Positions 18,740 to 27,221 of a stretch of 64,000 nt of DNA are shown one piece after another. Source of the DNA: Paucibacter sp. DJ2R-2 (lineage in GTDB: Bacteria > Pseudomonadota > Gammaproteobacteria > Burkholderiales > Burkholderiaceae_C); NCBI RefSeq assembly GCF_025717675.1, contig NZ_JAJIRT010000006.1:186001-250000 (forward strand), read 5' to 3'. The position numbers and the translations under genes are program-made. The stretch's first letter is position 1, and each line of letters starts with the position of its first letter. The notes beneath the pieces are model-generated. The model did no database searches. It had not been told where the DNA came from and worked only from the letters and a program-made list of their open reading frames with translations.

Positions 18740-18952
18740 ATGACCACGATTCGCGTCAAAGAGAACGAGCCGTTTGATGTGGCCCTGCGCCGTTTCAAGC
18801 GCACTATCGAAAAATTGGGCTTGCTGACTGATCTGCGTGCCCGCGAGTTCTACGAGAAGCCCACGGCTGAACGTAAGCGCAAGAAGGCAGCTGCCGTCAA
18901 GCGTCACTACAAGCGCGTTCGCAGCATGCAGCTGCCGAAGAAGCTGTACTGA
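18740..18952 (+). CDS. rpsU: 30S ribosomal protein S21
   Basis: This 70-residue, very basic protein begins [21 protein letters not shown], a typical bS21. It ends in the arginine/lysine-rich helix with [15 protein letters not shown]21 helps expose the anti-Shine-Dalgarno end of 16S rRNA during initiation. A strong terminator follows within 50 bp, so the gene is probably mainly monocistronic, although yqeY follows in the common rpsU-yqeY order. Confidence 0.97.
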
Positions 18953-18997
18953 TCGCCTGATCGCCACGGCGGTTCTTCCAGAACAGCCGCTCGGCCG

Positions 18998-19034
18998 AAA
19001 AAACCCGCACAGGACGCTGTAGCGGGTTTTTTTT
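18998..19034 (+). terminator. Rho-independent terminator of rpsU
   Basis: AAAAAACCCGC (18998-19008) pairs with GCGGGTTTTTT (19022-19032), with an inner ACAG/CTGT extension, and the T-run continues to 19034. The run of A at the base makes it usable in both directions. Confidence 0.9.
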
Positions 19035-19127
19035 GATTTTGCGAGGGCGCTCCAAGCGCCAAGCCAGGCAAGTACCGCGCCCTCGCTGCCACTCAATTCC
19101 TCCACCCCAAATCAGCCAGGATTTGCC

Positions 19128-19574
19128 ATGAGCTTGAAAGACCGCATCACCGACGACATGAAAGCCGCCATGCGCGCCAAGGACAGCGAGCGCCTGACCA
19201 CCATCCGTGGCCTGCTCGCCGCCATCAAGCAAAAAGAGGTGGACGAACGTGTGGTGGTCGATGACGTCGGCGTCGTCGCCATCGTCGACAAGCTGATCAA
19301 GCAACGCAAGGATTCCATCAGCCAGTTCAACGCCGGCGGCCGCCCCGATCTGGCTGAGAAGGAGCAACTGGAGCTGCAGATCCTGGAACCGTATCTGCCG
19401 CAGCGCATGTCGGCCGAAGAGGTGCAAGCCGCCGTCTCGGCCATCGTCAGCGAACTGGGCGCCGCCGGCCCCGGCGATATGGGCCGGGTGATGGCCGCCG
19501 TCAAGGCCCAGCTGGCCGGCAAGGCTGATATGGGCCTGGTATCAGGCGCCGTCAAACGAGCATTGAATCCCTGA
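19128..19574 (+). CDS. GatB/YqeY domain-containing protein
   Basis: This 148-residue protein begins MSLKDRITDDMKAAMRAKD. It has the helical YqeY fold with the conserved EPYLPQRMS (about residues 87-95) and GDMGRVM (about 121-127) segments, related to the tail domain of GatB, which contacts tRNA. No enzymatic activity is known for free-standing members. It follows rpsU as in many bacteria, but dnaG and rpoD, which often come next, are not here. Confidence 0.92.
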   Translation: MSLKDRITDDMKAAMRAKDSERLTTIRGLLAAIKQKEVDERVVVDDVGVVAIVDKLIKQRKDSISQFNAGGRPDLAEKEQLELQILEPYLPQRMSAEEVQAAVSAIVSELGAAGPGDMGRVMAAVKAQLAGKADMGLVSGAVKRALNP

Positions 19575-19585
19575 GAGGAGCTGTC

Positions 19586-19927
19586 ATGAGTCTGCCCGTG
19601 CAAACCATCAGTGCCGACTTTTGCGTGGCACCGCAGCTGCTGCCTGAAGCCATGGCGCAGGCAGCCGCAGCCGGCTTTCGCAGCGTGATCAACAACCGAC
19701 CGGATTTCGAAGGCGGCCCAGATCAACCCAGCAGTGCCGCAATGGCGGCCGCCGCTCAGGCCGCAGGCCTGGCCTATCAGCACCTGCCAGTCAACGGCAG
19801 CTACCAGTCGCCGGAAGAGATCGCACGGTTTCGGCAACTGCTGGACCAACTGCCCAAGCCCATCCTGGCGTTCTGCCGTTCCGGCGCACGTTCGACCCGC
19901 TTGTTCAACGCCGCGTCCCTGCTCTAA
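19586..19927 (+). CDS. TIGR01244/DUF442 sulfurtransferase/phosphatase-like protein
   Basis: This 113-residue protein belongs to the Blh N-domain-like family. It has the protein-tyrosine-phosphatase-type loop AFCRSGARS, that is C-x5-R (about residues 97-103), with a preceding HLPVNG segment. The family shows either phosphatase or sulfurtransferase features, and members are linked to sulfide metabolism in other bacteria. It lies 11 bp after yqeY with GAGGAG before the start, so it is probably in the same transcript. Confidence 0.82.
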   Translation: MSLPVQTISADFCVAPQLLPEAMAQAAAAGFRSVINNRPDFEGGPDQPSSAAMAAAAQAAGLAYQHLPVNGSYQSPEEIARFRQLLDQLPKPILAFCRSGARSTRLFNAASLL

Positions 19928-20002
19928 GCCCTGCAAATGGCTCGGTGCTTTCCCTGAAGCCGCCCAAGAATGCGGCGAAGGCAGGGACAGAGTCGCTACA
20001 GT

Positions 20003-20040
20003 GCCGGGCTAGTGAACCCGGCTGACCGACTTGGTCAGCC
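20003..20040 (+). repeat. overlapping inverted repeats before the TRAP permease genes
   Basis: GCCGGG (20003-20008) with CCCGGC (20017-20022) overlaps a perfect hairpin GGCTGACC (20020-20027) with GGTCAGCC (20033-20040, 5-nt loop). The two share bases and cannot form together. The second ends 20 bp before the dctQ start. The region 19928-20060 has no gene. Confidence 0.6.
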
Positions 20041-20060
20041 CTGCGACCAGGACCTCGGAC

Positions 20061-20669
20061 ATGAAAGCACTGCTTGCGCTCGCCGGCGCCATCGACGCCC
20101 TGACGGCCCGCTTCGGCATCATTGCCCAGTGGGCCGTCTTTTTATCCTGCCTGGTCAGCGCCAGCAACGCTGTGGTGCGCTACACCTTCGACTACAGCTC
20201 CAACTCGTTTTTGGAGATCCAGTGGTACCTGTTTGCTGCCTGCGTCATGTTGGGCGCAGCCCAGGTCCTCAAGGTCAACGAGCATGTCCGGGTGGACCTG
20301 TTCTACAGCCGCTTGTCGGGGCGCGGCAAGGTCTGGCTTGACCTCGGTGGCCTGCTGGTCTTCTTGCTGCCTGTGATCGCCTACCTCTGCATGCTGTCCT
20401 GGGACCTTTTCATGGTCAAGCTCAGCACCGGCATGCGCCCGGAAGACAGCATGGCCAGCCTGGGCGCCCTGCCCTATATCTGGAAGCTGCTGAGCAGCGG
20501 CGAGGTATCCAACAACTCAGGCGGCCTGATTCGCTGGCCCGCCATGCTCATGTTGCCCCTGGGCTTCGCCCTGGTCTGGCTGCAAGGCCTGGCAGAACTG
20601 ATCAAGCGCATTGCCTGGCTGGGGCACGGCTACGACATGGATATCCACTACGAAAGACCGCTGCAATGA
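20061..20669 (+). CDS. TRAP transporter small permease (DctQ type)
   Basis: This 202-residue membrane protein has about four helices: about residues 15-37, 52-72, 95-117 and 155-180. The DctQ feature of a conserved polar segment after helix 2 is present (VLKVNEHVRVDLFYSRLSGRG). It is the larger 'mannitol/keto-acid' type of DctQ. It pairs with the large permease to form the secondary transporter driven by a sodium gradient. The start at 20061 replaces an upstream GTG. It overlaps the large permease by 4 bp. Confidence 0.9.
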   Translation: MKALLALAGAIDALTARFGIIAQWAVFLSCLVSASNAVVRYTFDYSSNSFLEIQWYLFAACVMLGAAQVLKVNEHVRVDLFYSRLSGRGKVWLDLGGLLVFLLPVIAYLCMLSWDLFMVKLSTGMRPEDSMASLGALPYIWKLLSSGEVSNNSGGLIRWPAMLMLPLGFALVWLQGLAELIKRIAWLGHGYDMDIHYERPLQ

Positions 20670-22273
20670 TGGCCATGGAGAGTTTCCCGCCGCTGATGTT
20701 CGCGGGCCTGATCGCGGTCATGCTGATCGGCTTTCCGGTCGCATTTTCCCTGGCGGCCTTGGGCCTGGCCTGCGGTTTCTTTGCCGTCTCTCAGGGCTGG
20801 TTCCCGCCCGCCTTCATGGCTGCATTGCCGCAGAATGTCTTCGGCATCCTGTCCAACGACCTGCTGTTGGCCATCCCCTTCTTCACCATGATGGGCGCGC
20901 TGCTGGAGAAATGCGGCTTGGCCGAGGACATGCTGGACTCCATGGGTCAGCTCTTCGGCCCGATCCGCGGGGGGCTGGGCTACTCGGTCATCATCGTCGG
21001 CTTCATCCTCGGCGCCATCACAGGCACGGTGGCCGGCCAAGTGATTGCCATGGCCATGATTTCTCTGCCCGTCATGATGCGCTACGGCTACAACATGCGC
21101 TATGCCACCGGCGTGCTGTCGGCCTCAGGCACCATCACTCAATTGGTGCCGCCCTCCTTGGTCCTGGTAGTGCTGGCCGACCAACTGGGCAAGTCCGTCG
21201 GTGACATGTACAAGGGCGCCTGGGGACCGGCGATTCTGCAGGTGCTGATCTTCGCGCTCTACACCTTTGTGCTGAGCCGAGTGAAGCCGGACCATGTGCC
21301 CGGCGTCCCCAAGTCCGCACGCACACTGCAAGGGATGGCACTGTGGGTCAAGTGCCTGCGCGGCATCATTCCCTCGGCCATCCTGATCTTTGCCGTGTTG
21401 GGCAGCATGGGCGGCTTGCCCGGCATCAACACCGCCGTCTGTACGCCCACAGAGGCGGGTGCCATGGGCGCCGTGGGCGCCTTCATTCTGGCGGCCTTGC
21501 ACGGCCGACTGAGTTGGCCCTTGGTGCGCGAAGCCATGGCCGGCACCATGCGCATCACCGCCATGGTGGTGTTCATCCTGATCGGCTCGCGAACCTTCTC
21601 CCTGGTCTTTCAAGGCGTTGAGGGCGGCGTCTGGATCGAGCACATGTTGTCCGGCTTGCCCGGCGGTCAACTGGGCTTCCTGATTGCCGTCAATATCTTC
21701 ATTTTCATCCTGGCCTTCTTCCTCGACTTCTTCGAGATTGCCTTCATCATCCTGCCCTTGCTGGCACCGGTGGCCGAGAAGATGGGGATCGATCTGATCT
21801 GGTTCGGCGTCATGCTGTGCGTGAACATGCAAACCAGCTTCATGCATCCACCCTTTGGCTTCGCCTTGTTCTACTTGCGCGGCATCTCGGACAGCCTGTT
21901 CAAGAGCGGCTCCATCCCGCGGCCGGTCGCTTCCCGCGACATCTATCTCGGCGCCATTCCTTGGGTATTGATGCAGCTGGTCCTGGTGGCCGTGGTGATC
22001 TTTTTCCCGCAGACGGTGACCGCCTTTCTGGACAAGGAAAAGGCCGTTGACATGAATCAGGCCACCGAAATGTTGCAAGACCTGGGCCGCGCCAGCGAGG
22101 CCAACGATGCAAAGCCCGACACCAGTGCCGAGGACGCAGCGCGTTTGTTCGCACCTGAGGCAGCACCCAGCGCTGCGTCGGCCGCTTCGTCAGCGGTGAC
22201 CAGCGAGGGTGGCGAGGACCCGATGGAAGCCGTCAAACGCAGCCTGCAGCAAGACGCATCTGGCAAAAAGTAA
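20666..22273 (+). CDS. TRAP transporter large permease (DctM type)
   Basis: This 535-residue protein has about twelve membrane helices and the DctM motifs, including AFSLAALGLACGF near the N-terminus, SASGTITQLVPPSL (about 152-165) and the FLDFFEIAFIILPL segment. The final 75 residues, after the last helix, are hydrophilic and rich in Ala, Ser and Glu, which is unusual because most DctM proteins end near residue 430-460. It overlaps dctQ (ATGA). The matching solute-binding protein gene faces it from the other strand. Confidence 0.92.
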   Translation: MMAMESFPPLMFAGLIAVMLIGFPVAFSLAALGLACGFFAVSQGWFPPAFMAALPQNVFGILSNDLLLAIPFFTMMGALLEKCGLAEDMLDSMGQLFGPIRGGLGYSVIIVGFILGAITGTVAGQVIAMAMISLPVMMRYGYNMRYATGVLSASGTITQLVPPSLVLVVLADQLGKSVGDMYKGAWGPAILQVLIFALYTFVLSRVKPDHVPGVPKSARTLQGMALWVKCLRGIIPSAILIFAVLGSMGGLPGINTAVCTPTEAGAMGAVGAFILAALHGRLSWPLVREAMAGTMRITAMVVFILIGSRTFSLVFQGVEGGVWIEHMLSGLPGGQLGFLIAVNIFIFILAFFLDFFEIAFIILPLLAPVAEKMGIDLIWFGVMLCVNMQTSFMHPPFGFALFYLRGISDSLFKSGSIPRPVASRDIYLGAIPWVLMQLVLVAVVIFFPQTVTAFLDKEKAVDMNQATEMLQDLGRASEANDAKPDTSAEDAARLFAPEAAPSAASAASSAVTSEGGEDPMEAVKRSLQQDASGKK

Positions 22274-22317
22274 CTTGCGAACGCAGCGGCCAGAGTAAAA
22301 AAACACCAGGCCAAAGC

Positions 22318-22354
22318 AAAGCCCCGGCTTGCTGCTGAAGCAAGCCGGGGCTTT
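22318..22354. terminator. bidirectional terminator between dctM and dctP
   Basis: AAAGCCCCGGCTTGC (22318-22332) and GCAAGCCGGGGCTTT (22340-22354) form a perfect 15-bp stem with a 7-nt loop, midway between the convergent stops at 22273 and 22410. Short T-rich runs in the stem ends serve both strands. Confidence 0.85.
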
Positions 22355-22409
22355 CGTGACTGTTTCGAATCAGGCCGATCGCGACAGGCCCGCGCTGGGC
22401 CTGTCCAAA

Positions 22410-23492
22410 TCAGAGGCGCTGAGACTGCATGAAATCGTCAAATCCAGCCTCGGCAAAGCGGAACCAGAGGTTCTGATCACGCCGGAAATTGGAATAGTCT
22501 TCATAGACCTTCTTCCAATTGGAATTCTTGGCCGACAGTTCCGCGTAGATACCCATAGATTCCTTGAAGGCCGAATCGAGCACCTCCTTGGGGAACTTGA
22601 GCAGCTTGGTTCCCGAGCCCACCAGCTGCTTCAGTGCCACCGGATTCTTGGCGTCGTAGCGTGCCTGCATGTCGATGTGTGCAATGGCAGCAGCCGCCTC
22701 GACGATGGCCTTGTACTCGGGCGTCAGAGAATCAAAAGCCTTGGTGTTGATATAGAAATCGAGCTGCGGGCCGCCTTCCCACCAACCGGGGTAGTAGTAG
22801 TTAGGCGCAACCTTGTTGAAGCTCAGCTTCTGGTCATCGTAGGGACCGACCCATTCGGCCGCGTCGATGGTGCCCTTCTCGAGCGCCGAATAGATTTCCC
22901 CGCCCGGGATGTTCTGAGGCACGCCGCCCATGCGCTCCAGCACGCGGCCGGCAAAACCGCCGATACGCATTTTCAGACCCTTGATGTCGGCGGTCGACTT
23001 GATCTCCTTGCGATACCAACCACCCATCTGAGCACCGGTGTTGCCACCCATGAAATTGATGATGTTGTAGTTGCGGTAGAACTCACGCATCAGCTTCAGG
23101 CCATTGCCTTCCACCATCCAAGCGGTCATCTGCCGGCTGTTCAGCCCGAAGGGTATGGCGCAGCCGAGCGCGAAGGTCTCGTCTTTGCCGAAAAAGTAAT
23201 AGGGCGCCGTGTGCGCCATTTCGACGGTGCCGTTCTGCACCCCGTCGACCACACCAAATGCCGGCATCAGTTCGCCGGCGGCATGCACGGACACCTGGAA
23301 CTTACCCCCGGTCATCTCGCTGACCTTCTTGGCGAAGGTGTCGGCGGCACCGAAGATGGTGTCCAGCGGCTTGGGGAAACTCGAGGCCAGGCGCCAGCGG
23401 ATTTGCGCCTGGGCATGCACGACGGCGGGTGCCACACCCGCCGCCAAAACACCGGCCAAACCTGCCTGCCGAACGAAGGAACGACGCTGCAT
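22410..23492 (-). CDS. TRAP solute-binding protein, keto-acid (TakP-like) type
   Basis: This 360-residue protein starts MQRRSFVRQAG, a twin-arginine-like export signal with cleavage expected near VVHAQA. The mature protein contains WRLASSFPKPLDTIFG, GGNTGAQMGGW and the run EWVGPYDDQKL followed by YYYPGWWEGG. From memory this closely follows TakP of Rhodobacter, which binds 2-oxo acids such as pyruvate; lactate-binding relatives are an alternative. AGGAG precedes this ATG, so the upstream open frame is not used. A TAGAAT -10 lies at 23536-23541 on this strand. Confidence 0.88.
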   Translation of the reverse strand: MQRRSFVRQAGLAGVLAAGVAPAVVHAQAQIRWRLASSFPKPLDTIFGAADTFAKKVSEMTGGKFQVSVHAAGELMPAFGVVDGVQNGTVEMAHTAPYYFFGKDETFALGCAIPFGLNSRQMTAWMVEGNGLKLMREFYRNYNIINFMGGNTGAQMGGWYRKEIKSTADIKGLKMRIGGFAGRVLERMGGVPQNIPGGEIYSALEKGTIDAAEWVGPYDDQKLSFNKVAPNYYYPGWWEGGPQLDFYINTKAFDSLTPEYKAIVEAAAAIAHIDMQARYDAKNPVALKQLVGSGTKLLKFPKEVLDSAFKESMGIYAELSAKNSNWKKVYEDYSNFRRDQNLWFRFAEAGFDDFMQSQRL

Positions 23493-23535
23493 TGATGTCT
23501 CCTGTTGTGCTCTCAGCACTGTGATAGGCCGGACC

Positions 23536-23541
23536 ATTCTA
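23536..23541 (-). promoter_or_regulatory. candidate -10 box for the TRAP binding-protein gene
   Basis: The minus strand reads TAGAAT 44 bp before the start codon, between pmbA and this gene. It would give the binding protein a transcript separate from the permeases. The -35 is weak. Confidence 0.4.
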
Positions 23542-23601
23542 GGATGCAGAGACACCAGCAAACCGGGGGCTAACCCCAGCGCAAAGCAGGTACGGCCAAG
23601 C

Positions 23602-25011
23602 TCAGCTACCGGCCAGCTTCATGCGCGAAATCAGCACCGAACCCAGGGTCTTGCCACCCATGGTGTAGCGGTCGGTGCCAATGCCGATGATGTCCTGGAA
23701 CATGGTCTTGAGGTTGCCGGCAATCGTCACTTCATGAACCGGGAAGGCCAGCTCACCGTTCTCGACCCAATAGCCGCTGGCGCCGCGCGAATAGTCGCCG
23801 GTGACCGAATTCACGCCCTGCCCCATCAACTCGGTCACGAACAGCCCCGTACCGAGCCGGCGCAACATGGTGCGAAGATCATCGCCAGGCGCTGTCAGAC
23901 GGCTGCTCATCAGCAGATTGTGCGAACCGCCGGCATGGCCTGTGGTTCGCATGCCGAGCTTGCGGGCCGAATAGGTCGACAAGAAGTAGCCTTGCAGCAC
24001 ACCGGCCTCGACCACCGAGCGCGCGCGCGTCGCGACGCCCTCGTCGTCAAAGGGCGAGCTGCCCTTGCCTTTGACCTGATGCGGGTCCTCGCTGATGTCG
24101 ATGTGAGAAGCCAGCACGCTTTGGCCGAGGCTGTCGAGCAAAAAACTGGCGCGGCGGTAGAGCGCGCCGCCGCTGACAGCCTGAACCAAGGCGCCAAGCA
24201 GACCGGCCGCCACCGTGCTTTCAAACAGCACCGAGACCTCGGCGGTACCGACCTTGCGGGCCTTCAAGCGCGACAAAGCACGCTCGGCCGCATAACGACC
24301 AATCGCCTCGGGCGAGGCCAGGTCCTGGGCATCGCGCATGGAGCTGTACCAGGCATCACGCTGCATCTGCGCGCCACGGCCGGCGATCGGCGCCACCGAG
24401 ATCGAATGGCGCGAGCTGGCATAGCCGCCGCGGAAACCACGGCTGTTGCCCATGAAGAAATGCGACTGCTGGGCGGACACGGCCGCGCCCTCGCTGTTGG
24501 CGATGCGCTTGTCGGTCGCAAACGCCGCGTCCTCGCAACGCAGGGCGATGGCCGCTGCGGCCTGCGCATCAATGGCCCAGGGGTGGAACAGATCCAGATC
24601 CGGCCGCTGGCCGGCATCGAGCGACAGGTCTTGCGCGTCAGGCAGACCGGCCACCGGGTCCTCGGCCGTGAAGCGGGCAATGTCGAAGGCGGCTCGCACC
24701 GTGTCCTGCAGGGCCTTGAGCGAGAAATCCGAGGTGCTGGCATTGCCGCGGCGCTGCCCCAGATACACCGAAATACCGAGCGACTTGTCGCGATTGCGTT
24801 CCACGTTCTCCAACTGCCCCATGCGGGTGGAGACCGAAAGGCCACAGCCTTCCGAGACCTCGGCACCGGCATCGCTGGCGCCCAGGCGTTTGGCTTCCGC
24901 AAGCACGTCTTCGATCAGCTGCTCGAACTGGTCGACCCGGTATGCGAAGCCGCTGCTGGAGCTCAGGGCGGCTTGGGCAGGGGCGGAAGAGGACGGTGCA
25001 GATTGGGTCAT
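23602..25011 (-). CDS. pmbA: metalloprotease-related protein PmbA/TldE
   Basis: This protein has about 469 residues. It has the PmbA/TldD fold, with AGAEVSEGCGLSVSTRMG in the N-terminal domain, and a C-terminal domain ending near GNLKTMFQDIIGIG and GGKTLGSVLISRMKLAGS. PmbA (TldE) forms a heterodimer with TldD, which carries the zinc site; the metal motif is absent here as expected. The complex matures microcin and degrades unfolded peptides. tldD is not in the window. An ATG three codons upstream is an alternative start; the N-terminus is Ser/Ala-rich. Confidence 0.92.
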   Translation of the reverse strand: MTQSAPSSSAPAQAALSSSSGFAYRVDQFEQLIEDVLAEAKRLGASDAGAEVSEGCGLSVSTRMGQLENVERNRDKSLGISVYLGQRRGNASTSDFSLKALQDTVRAAFDIARFTAEDPVAGLPDAQDLSLDAGQRPDLDLFHPWAIDAQAAAAIALRCEDAAFATDKRIANSEGAAVSAQQSHFFMGNSRGFRGGYASSRHSISVAPIAGRGAQMQRDAWYSSMRDAQDLASPEAIGRYAAERALSRLKARKVGTAEVSVLFESTVAAGLLGALVQAVSGGALYRRASFLLDSLGQSVLASHIDISEDPHQVKGKGSSPFDDEGVATRARSVVEAGVLQGYFLSTYSARKLGMRTTGHAGGSHNLLMSSRLTAPGDDLRTMLRRLGTGLFVTELMGQGVNSVTGDYSRGASGYWVENGELAFPVHEVTIAGNLKTMFQDIIGIGTDRYTMGGKTLGSVLISRMKLAGS

Positions 25012-25183
25012 GGATGGCATCAAGACAAGAGATGGAGCCCGGCCCTCGCGAGCCCATGCAACTGACAAGGGGGCGCTCAAACCGGGGGTTCAGAACTGGG
25101 GGACAATCATACGAGTCGCAGCGCCTTGCTGCCCGGCATCTCCCGACAGGCCTTGCCCCAACTCTTTCCGCCCAAGAACGACC

Positions 25184-25753
25184 ATGAGAACACAAGAAGA
25201 TCTGCCCGAAGACGACGACGACTTCGACCGCCCCAGCAAAAGCCAGCTGAAGCGTGAGAGCCATGATCTGCAAGGCCTGGGTGAAGACTTGTTGACCTTG
25301 CCCGCCAGCCGCCTGGAGCCGCTGAACCTGCCCGAGATCCTGCTGGACGCCCTGCGCATGGCCAAGAAGATCACGGCCCACGAAGGGCGGCGCCGGCAGA
25401 TGCAGTACATCGGCAAGCTGATGCGCCGGGTCGACCCGGCGCCGCTGCGCGAGGCGGTGGCAGCTTACAAGCTCGGCCATGCCAAGGACAGCCTGGCCCT
25501 GCACGAGAGCGAAGCCTGGCGCGAGCGCCTGCTGGCCGACGACGCGGCACTGCAGAGCTTCATCGCCGAGCATGCAGGCATTGACGTGCAGCAGCTGCGC
25601 AGCCTGGTGCGGGCGGCCCGCAAGGACGCCGCAGCCGCGCCCGAGCAGCGCAGCGGTCGCGCCTTCCGCGACCTCTTCCAGTTCATCAAGACCGAGCGCC
25701 TGCGCGTCAACCCGGCCGCTGAAGGCGAGGCTGCGGAGGACGAGGAGGAATGA
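25184..25753 (+). CDS. darP: ribosome-associated protein YjgA/DarP (DUF615)
   Basis: This 189-residue helical protein begins MRTQEDLPEDDDDFDRPSKSQ. The family core has SKSQLKRE, LDALRMAKKI and EGRRRQMQYIGKLMR (about residues 71-85), and it ends in an acidic tail. DarP assists late 50S subunit assembly. It is divergent from pmbA, the usual yjgA/pmbA arrangement, with a GACAAT -10-like box at 25102. It overlaps mog by 4 bp. A longer open frame upstream is antisense to pmbA and is not used. Confidence 0.93.
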   Translation: MRTQEDLPEDDDDFDRPSKSQLKRESHDLQGLGEDLLTLPASRLEPLNLPEILLDALRMAKKITAHEGRRRQMQYIGKLMRRVDPAPLREAVAAYKLGHAKDSLALHESEAWRERLLADDAALQSFIAEHAGIDVQQLRSLVRAARKDAAAAPEQRSGRAFRDLFQFIKTERLRVNPAAEGEAAEDEEE

Positions 25754-26376
25754 GCGCAGGCTTGCCCCTTCCTCTGCCGCTGCCACCCACGCCCGAGCCA
25801 GTTCGCATCGGCATCGTCTCGATCAGCGACCGCGCCTCCAGCGGTGTGTATGAAGACAAGGGCTTGCCGGCACTGCAAAGCTGGCTGAGCGCGGCGCTGC
25901 ACAACCCGATCGAGTTCGTCGCGCGCCTGATCCCCGATGAGCGCCCACTGATCGCCCAGACCCTGCGTGAGCTGGTGGACGAGGTGCACTGCGAGCTGGT
26001 GCTGACGACCGGTGGCACCGGTCCAGCGCTGCGTGATGTCACCCCGGAAGCGACGCTGGATGTGGCCGACAAGGAAATGCCCGGCTTCGGCGAACAGATG
26101 CGCCAGATCTCGCTGCGCTTTGTGCCCACGGCCATCCTCTCGCGCCAGGTCGCGGTGATTCGGGGCCGCGCCCTGATCATCAATTTGCCGGGCCAGCCCA
26201 AGGCGATTGCCGAGACATTGGAAGGCTTGAAGGATGCCGAAGGCCGTGCCCTCGTGCCTGGCATCTTTGCCGCCGTGCCCTATTGCCTGGACTTGATCGG
26301 CGGGCCTTACTTGGAAACCCGCGACGAGATCTGCAAGGGATTCCGACCCAAGACCGCGCTGCGGACCCGCACCTGA
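25750..26376 (+). CDS. mog: molybdopterin adenylyltransferase
   Basis: This 208-residue MoaB/Mog-fold protein has the motifs GIVSISDRASSGVYEDKG (about residues 20-37), TTGGTGPALRDVTPEAT (about 89-105) and LPGQPKAI near 145. It activates molybdopterin with ATP before molybdenum insertion. The N-terminal 15 residues are Pro/Leu-rich and extra. The ATG overlaps the darP stop (ATGA), suggesting coupling. It is convergent with cysE, with only 4 bp between them. Confidence 0.94.
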   Translation: MSAGLPLPLPLPPTPEPVRIGIVSISDRASSGVYEDKGLPALQSWLSAALHNPIEFVARLIPDERPLIAQTLRELVDEVHCELVLTTGGTGPALRDVTPEATLDVADKEMPGFGEQMRQISLRFVPTAILSRQVAVIRGRALIINLPGQPKAIAETLEGLKDAEGRALVPGIFAAVPYCLDLIGGPYLETRDEICKGFRPKTALRTRT

Positions 26377-26380
26377 GGCC

Positions 26381-27157
26381 TCACTTCACCAGCTGATTGA
26401 GCGAGGCCGCATCGAAGGCCTCGCATTGCTGGGCATCCGCCGGCACGCAGTCCCCCACCTGGGTTTTGGACGCAGCCGAGAGCTTGCAAACCGCCTGCCA
26501 CAGCAGCGCGATCTGATGATCGTGACTGGCCGCGTTGTCGATCAAGCCGCGCATGGCCTGGGTCACCGGGTCATCGCCCTGGCTGATGCCATAGGCAGAG
26601 AAACCCATCTTGGCGGCCTGCTCCTCGCGCTTGGCATCGGCCTGTGCCTCAATGATGCGCGCCGGGTTGCCGACCGCCGTGGCATTGGCCGGCACCGGGC
26701 GCGTGACCACCGCACCCGAACCGATGCGCGCACCGGCCCCGACGGTGAAACCGCCCAGCACACAGGCATGGGCACCGACGATGACGCCGGCCTCCAGGGT
26801 CGGGTGGCGCTTGGCGCCCTTGACCAGCGAGGTCCCGCCCAGAGTCACACCTTGATAGATGGTGCAGCCTTCGCCAATCTCGGCCATCTCGCCGATGACG
26901 ATGCCCATGCCGTGGTCGATGAAGACACGCCGGGCAATGGTGGCGCCCGGATGGATTTCGATGCCGGTCAAGAATCGCCCCAGATGCGAGATGAAGCGCC
27001 CGGTCCAGCGCAGGCCGTGGCGCCAGCACCAGTTGGCACGGCGGTGCATCCACAAGGCATGCAGGCCCGGGTAACAGGTCAGCACCTCCCAGGTCGAACG
27101 GGCGGCTGGATCGCGCTCAAGAATGCAGGCGATGTCTTCGCGTAGGCGCTGAAACAT
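26381..27157 (-). CDS. cysE: serine O-acetyltransferase
   Basis: In this 258-residue protein an N-terminal helical region ([20 protein letters not shown]) is followed by left-handed beta-helix hexapeptide repeats with the catalytic histidine in [11 protein letters not shown] (about residue 86) and the family motif YQGVTLGGT. It makes O-acetylserine for cysteine synthesis. The C-terminal tail is longer than in many homologues. A TAAACT -10 box (27193-27198, minus) lies 36 bp upstream. It is the next gene after trmJ on the same strand. Confidence 0.94.
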   Translation of the reverse strand: MFQRLREDIACILERDPAARSTWEVLTCYPGLHALWMHRRANWCWRHGLRWTGRFISHLGRFLTGIEIHPGATIARRVFIDHGMGIVIGEMAEIGEGCTIYQGVTLGGTSLVKGAKRHPTLEAGVIVGAHACVLGGFTVGAGARIGSGAVVTRPVPANATAVGNPARIIEAQADAKREEQAAKMGFSAYGISQGDDPVTQAMRGLIDNAASHDHQIALLWQAVCKLSAASKTQVGDCVPADAQQCEAFDAASLNQLVK

Positions 27158-27192
27158 GAAAGGCTGTGACTCGAAAGAAACCAGGGTCGGCC

Positions 27193-27198
27193 AGTTTA
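27193..27198 (-). promoter_or_regulatory. candidate -10 box of cysE
   Basis: The minus strand reads TAAACT in the 64-bp gap between trmJ and cysE, placing a start about 30 nt before the cysE ATG. No clear -35. Confidence 0.35.
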
Positions 27199-27221
27199 GC
27201 GGTGACTGAGTTTGGGCGTAT

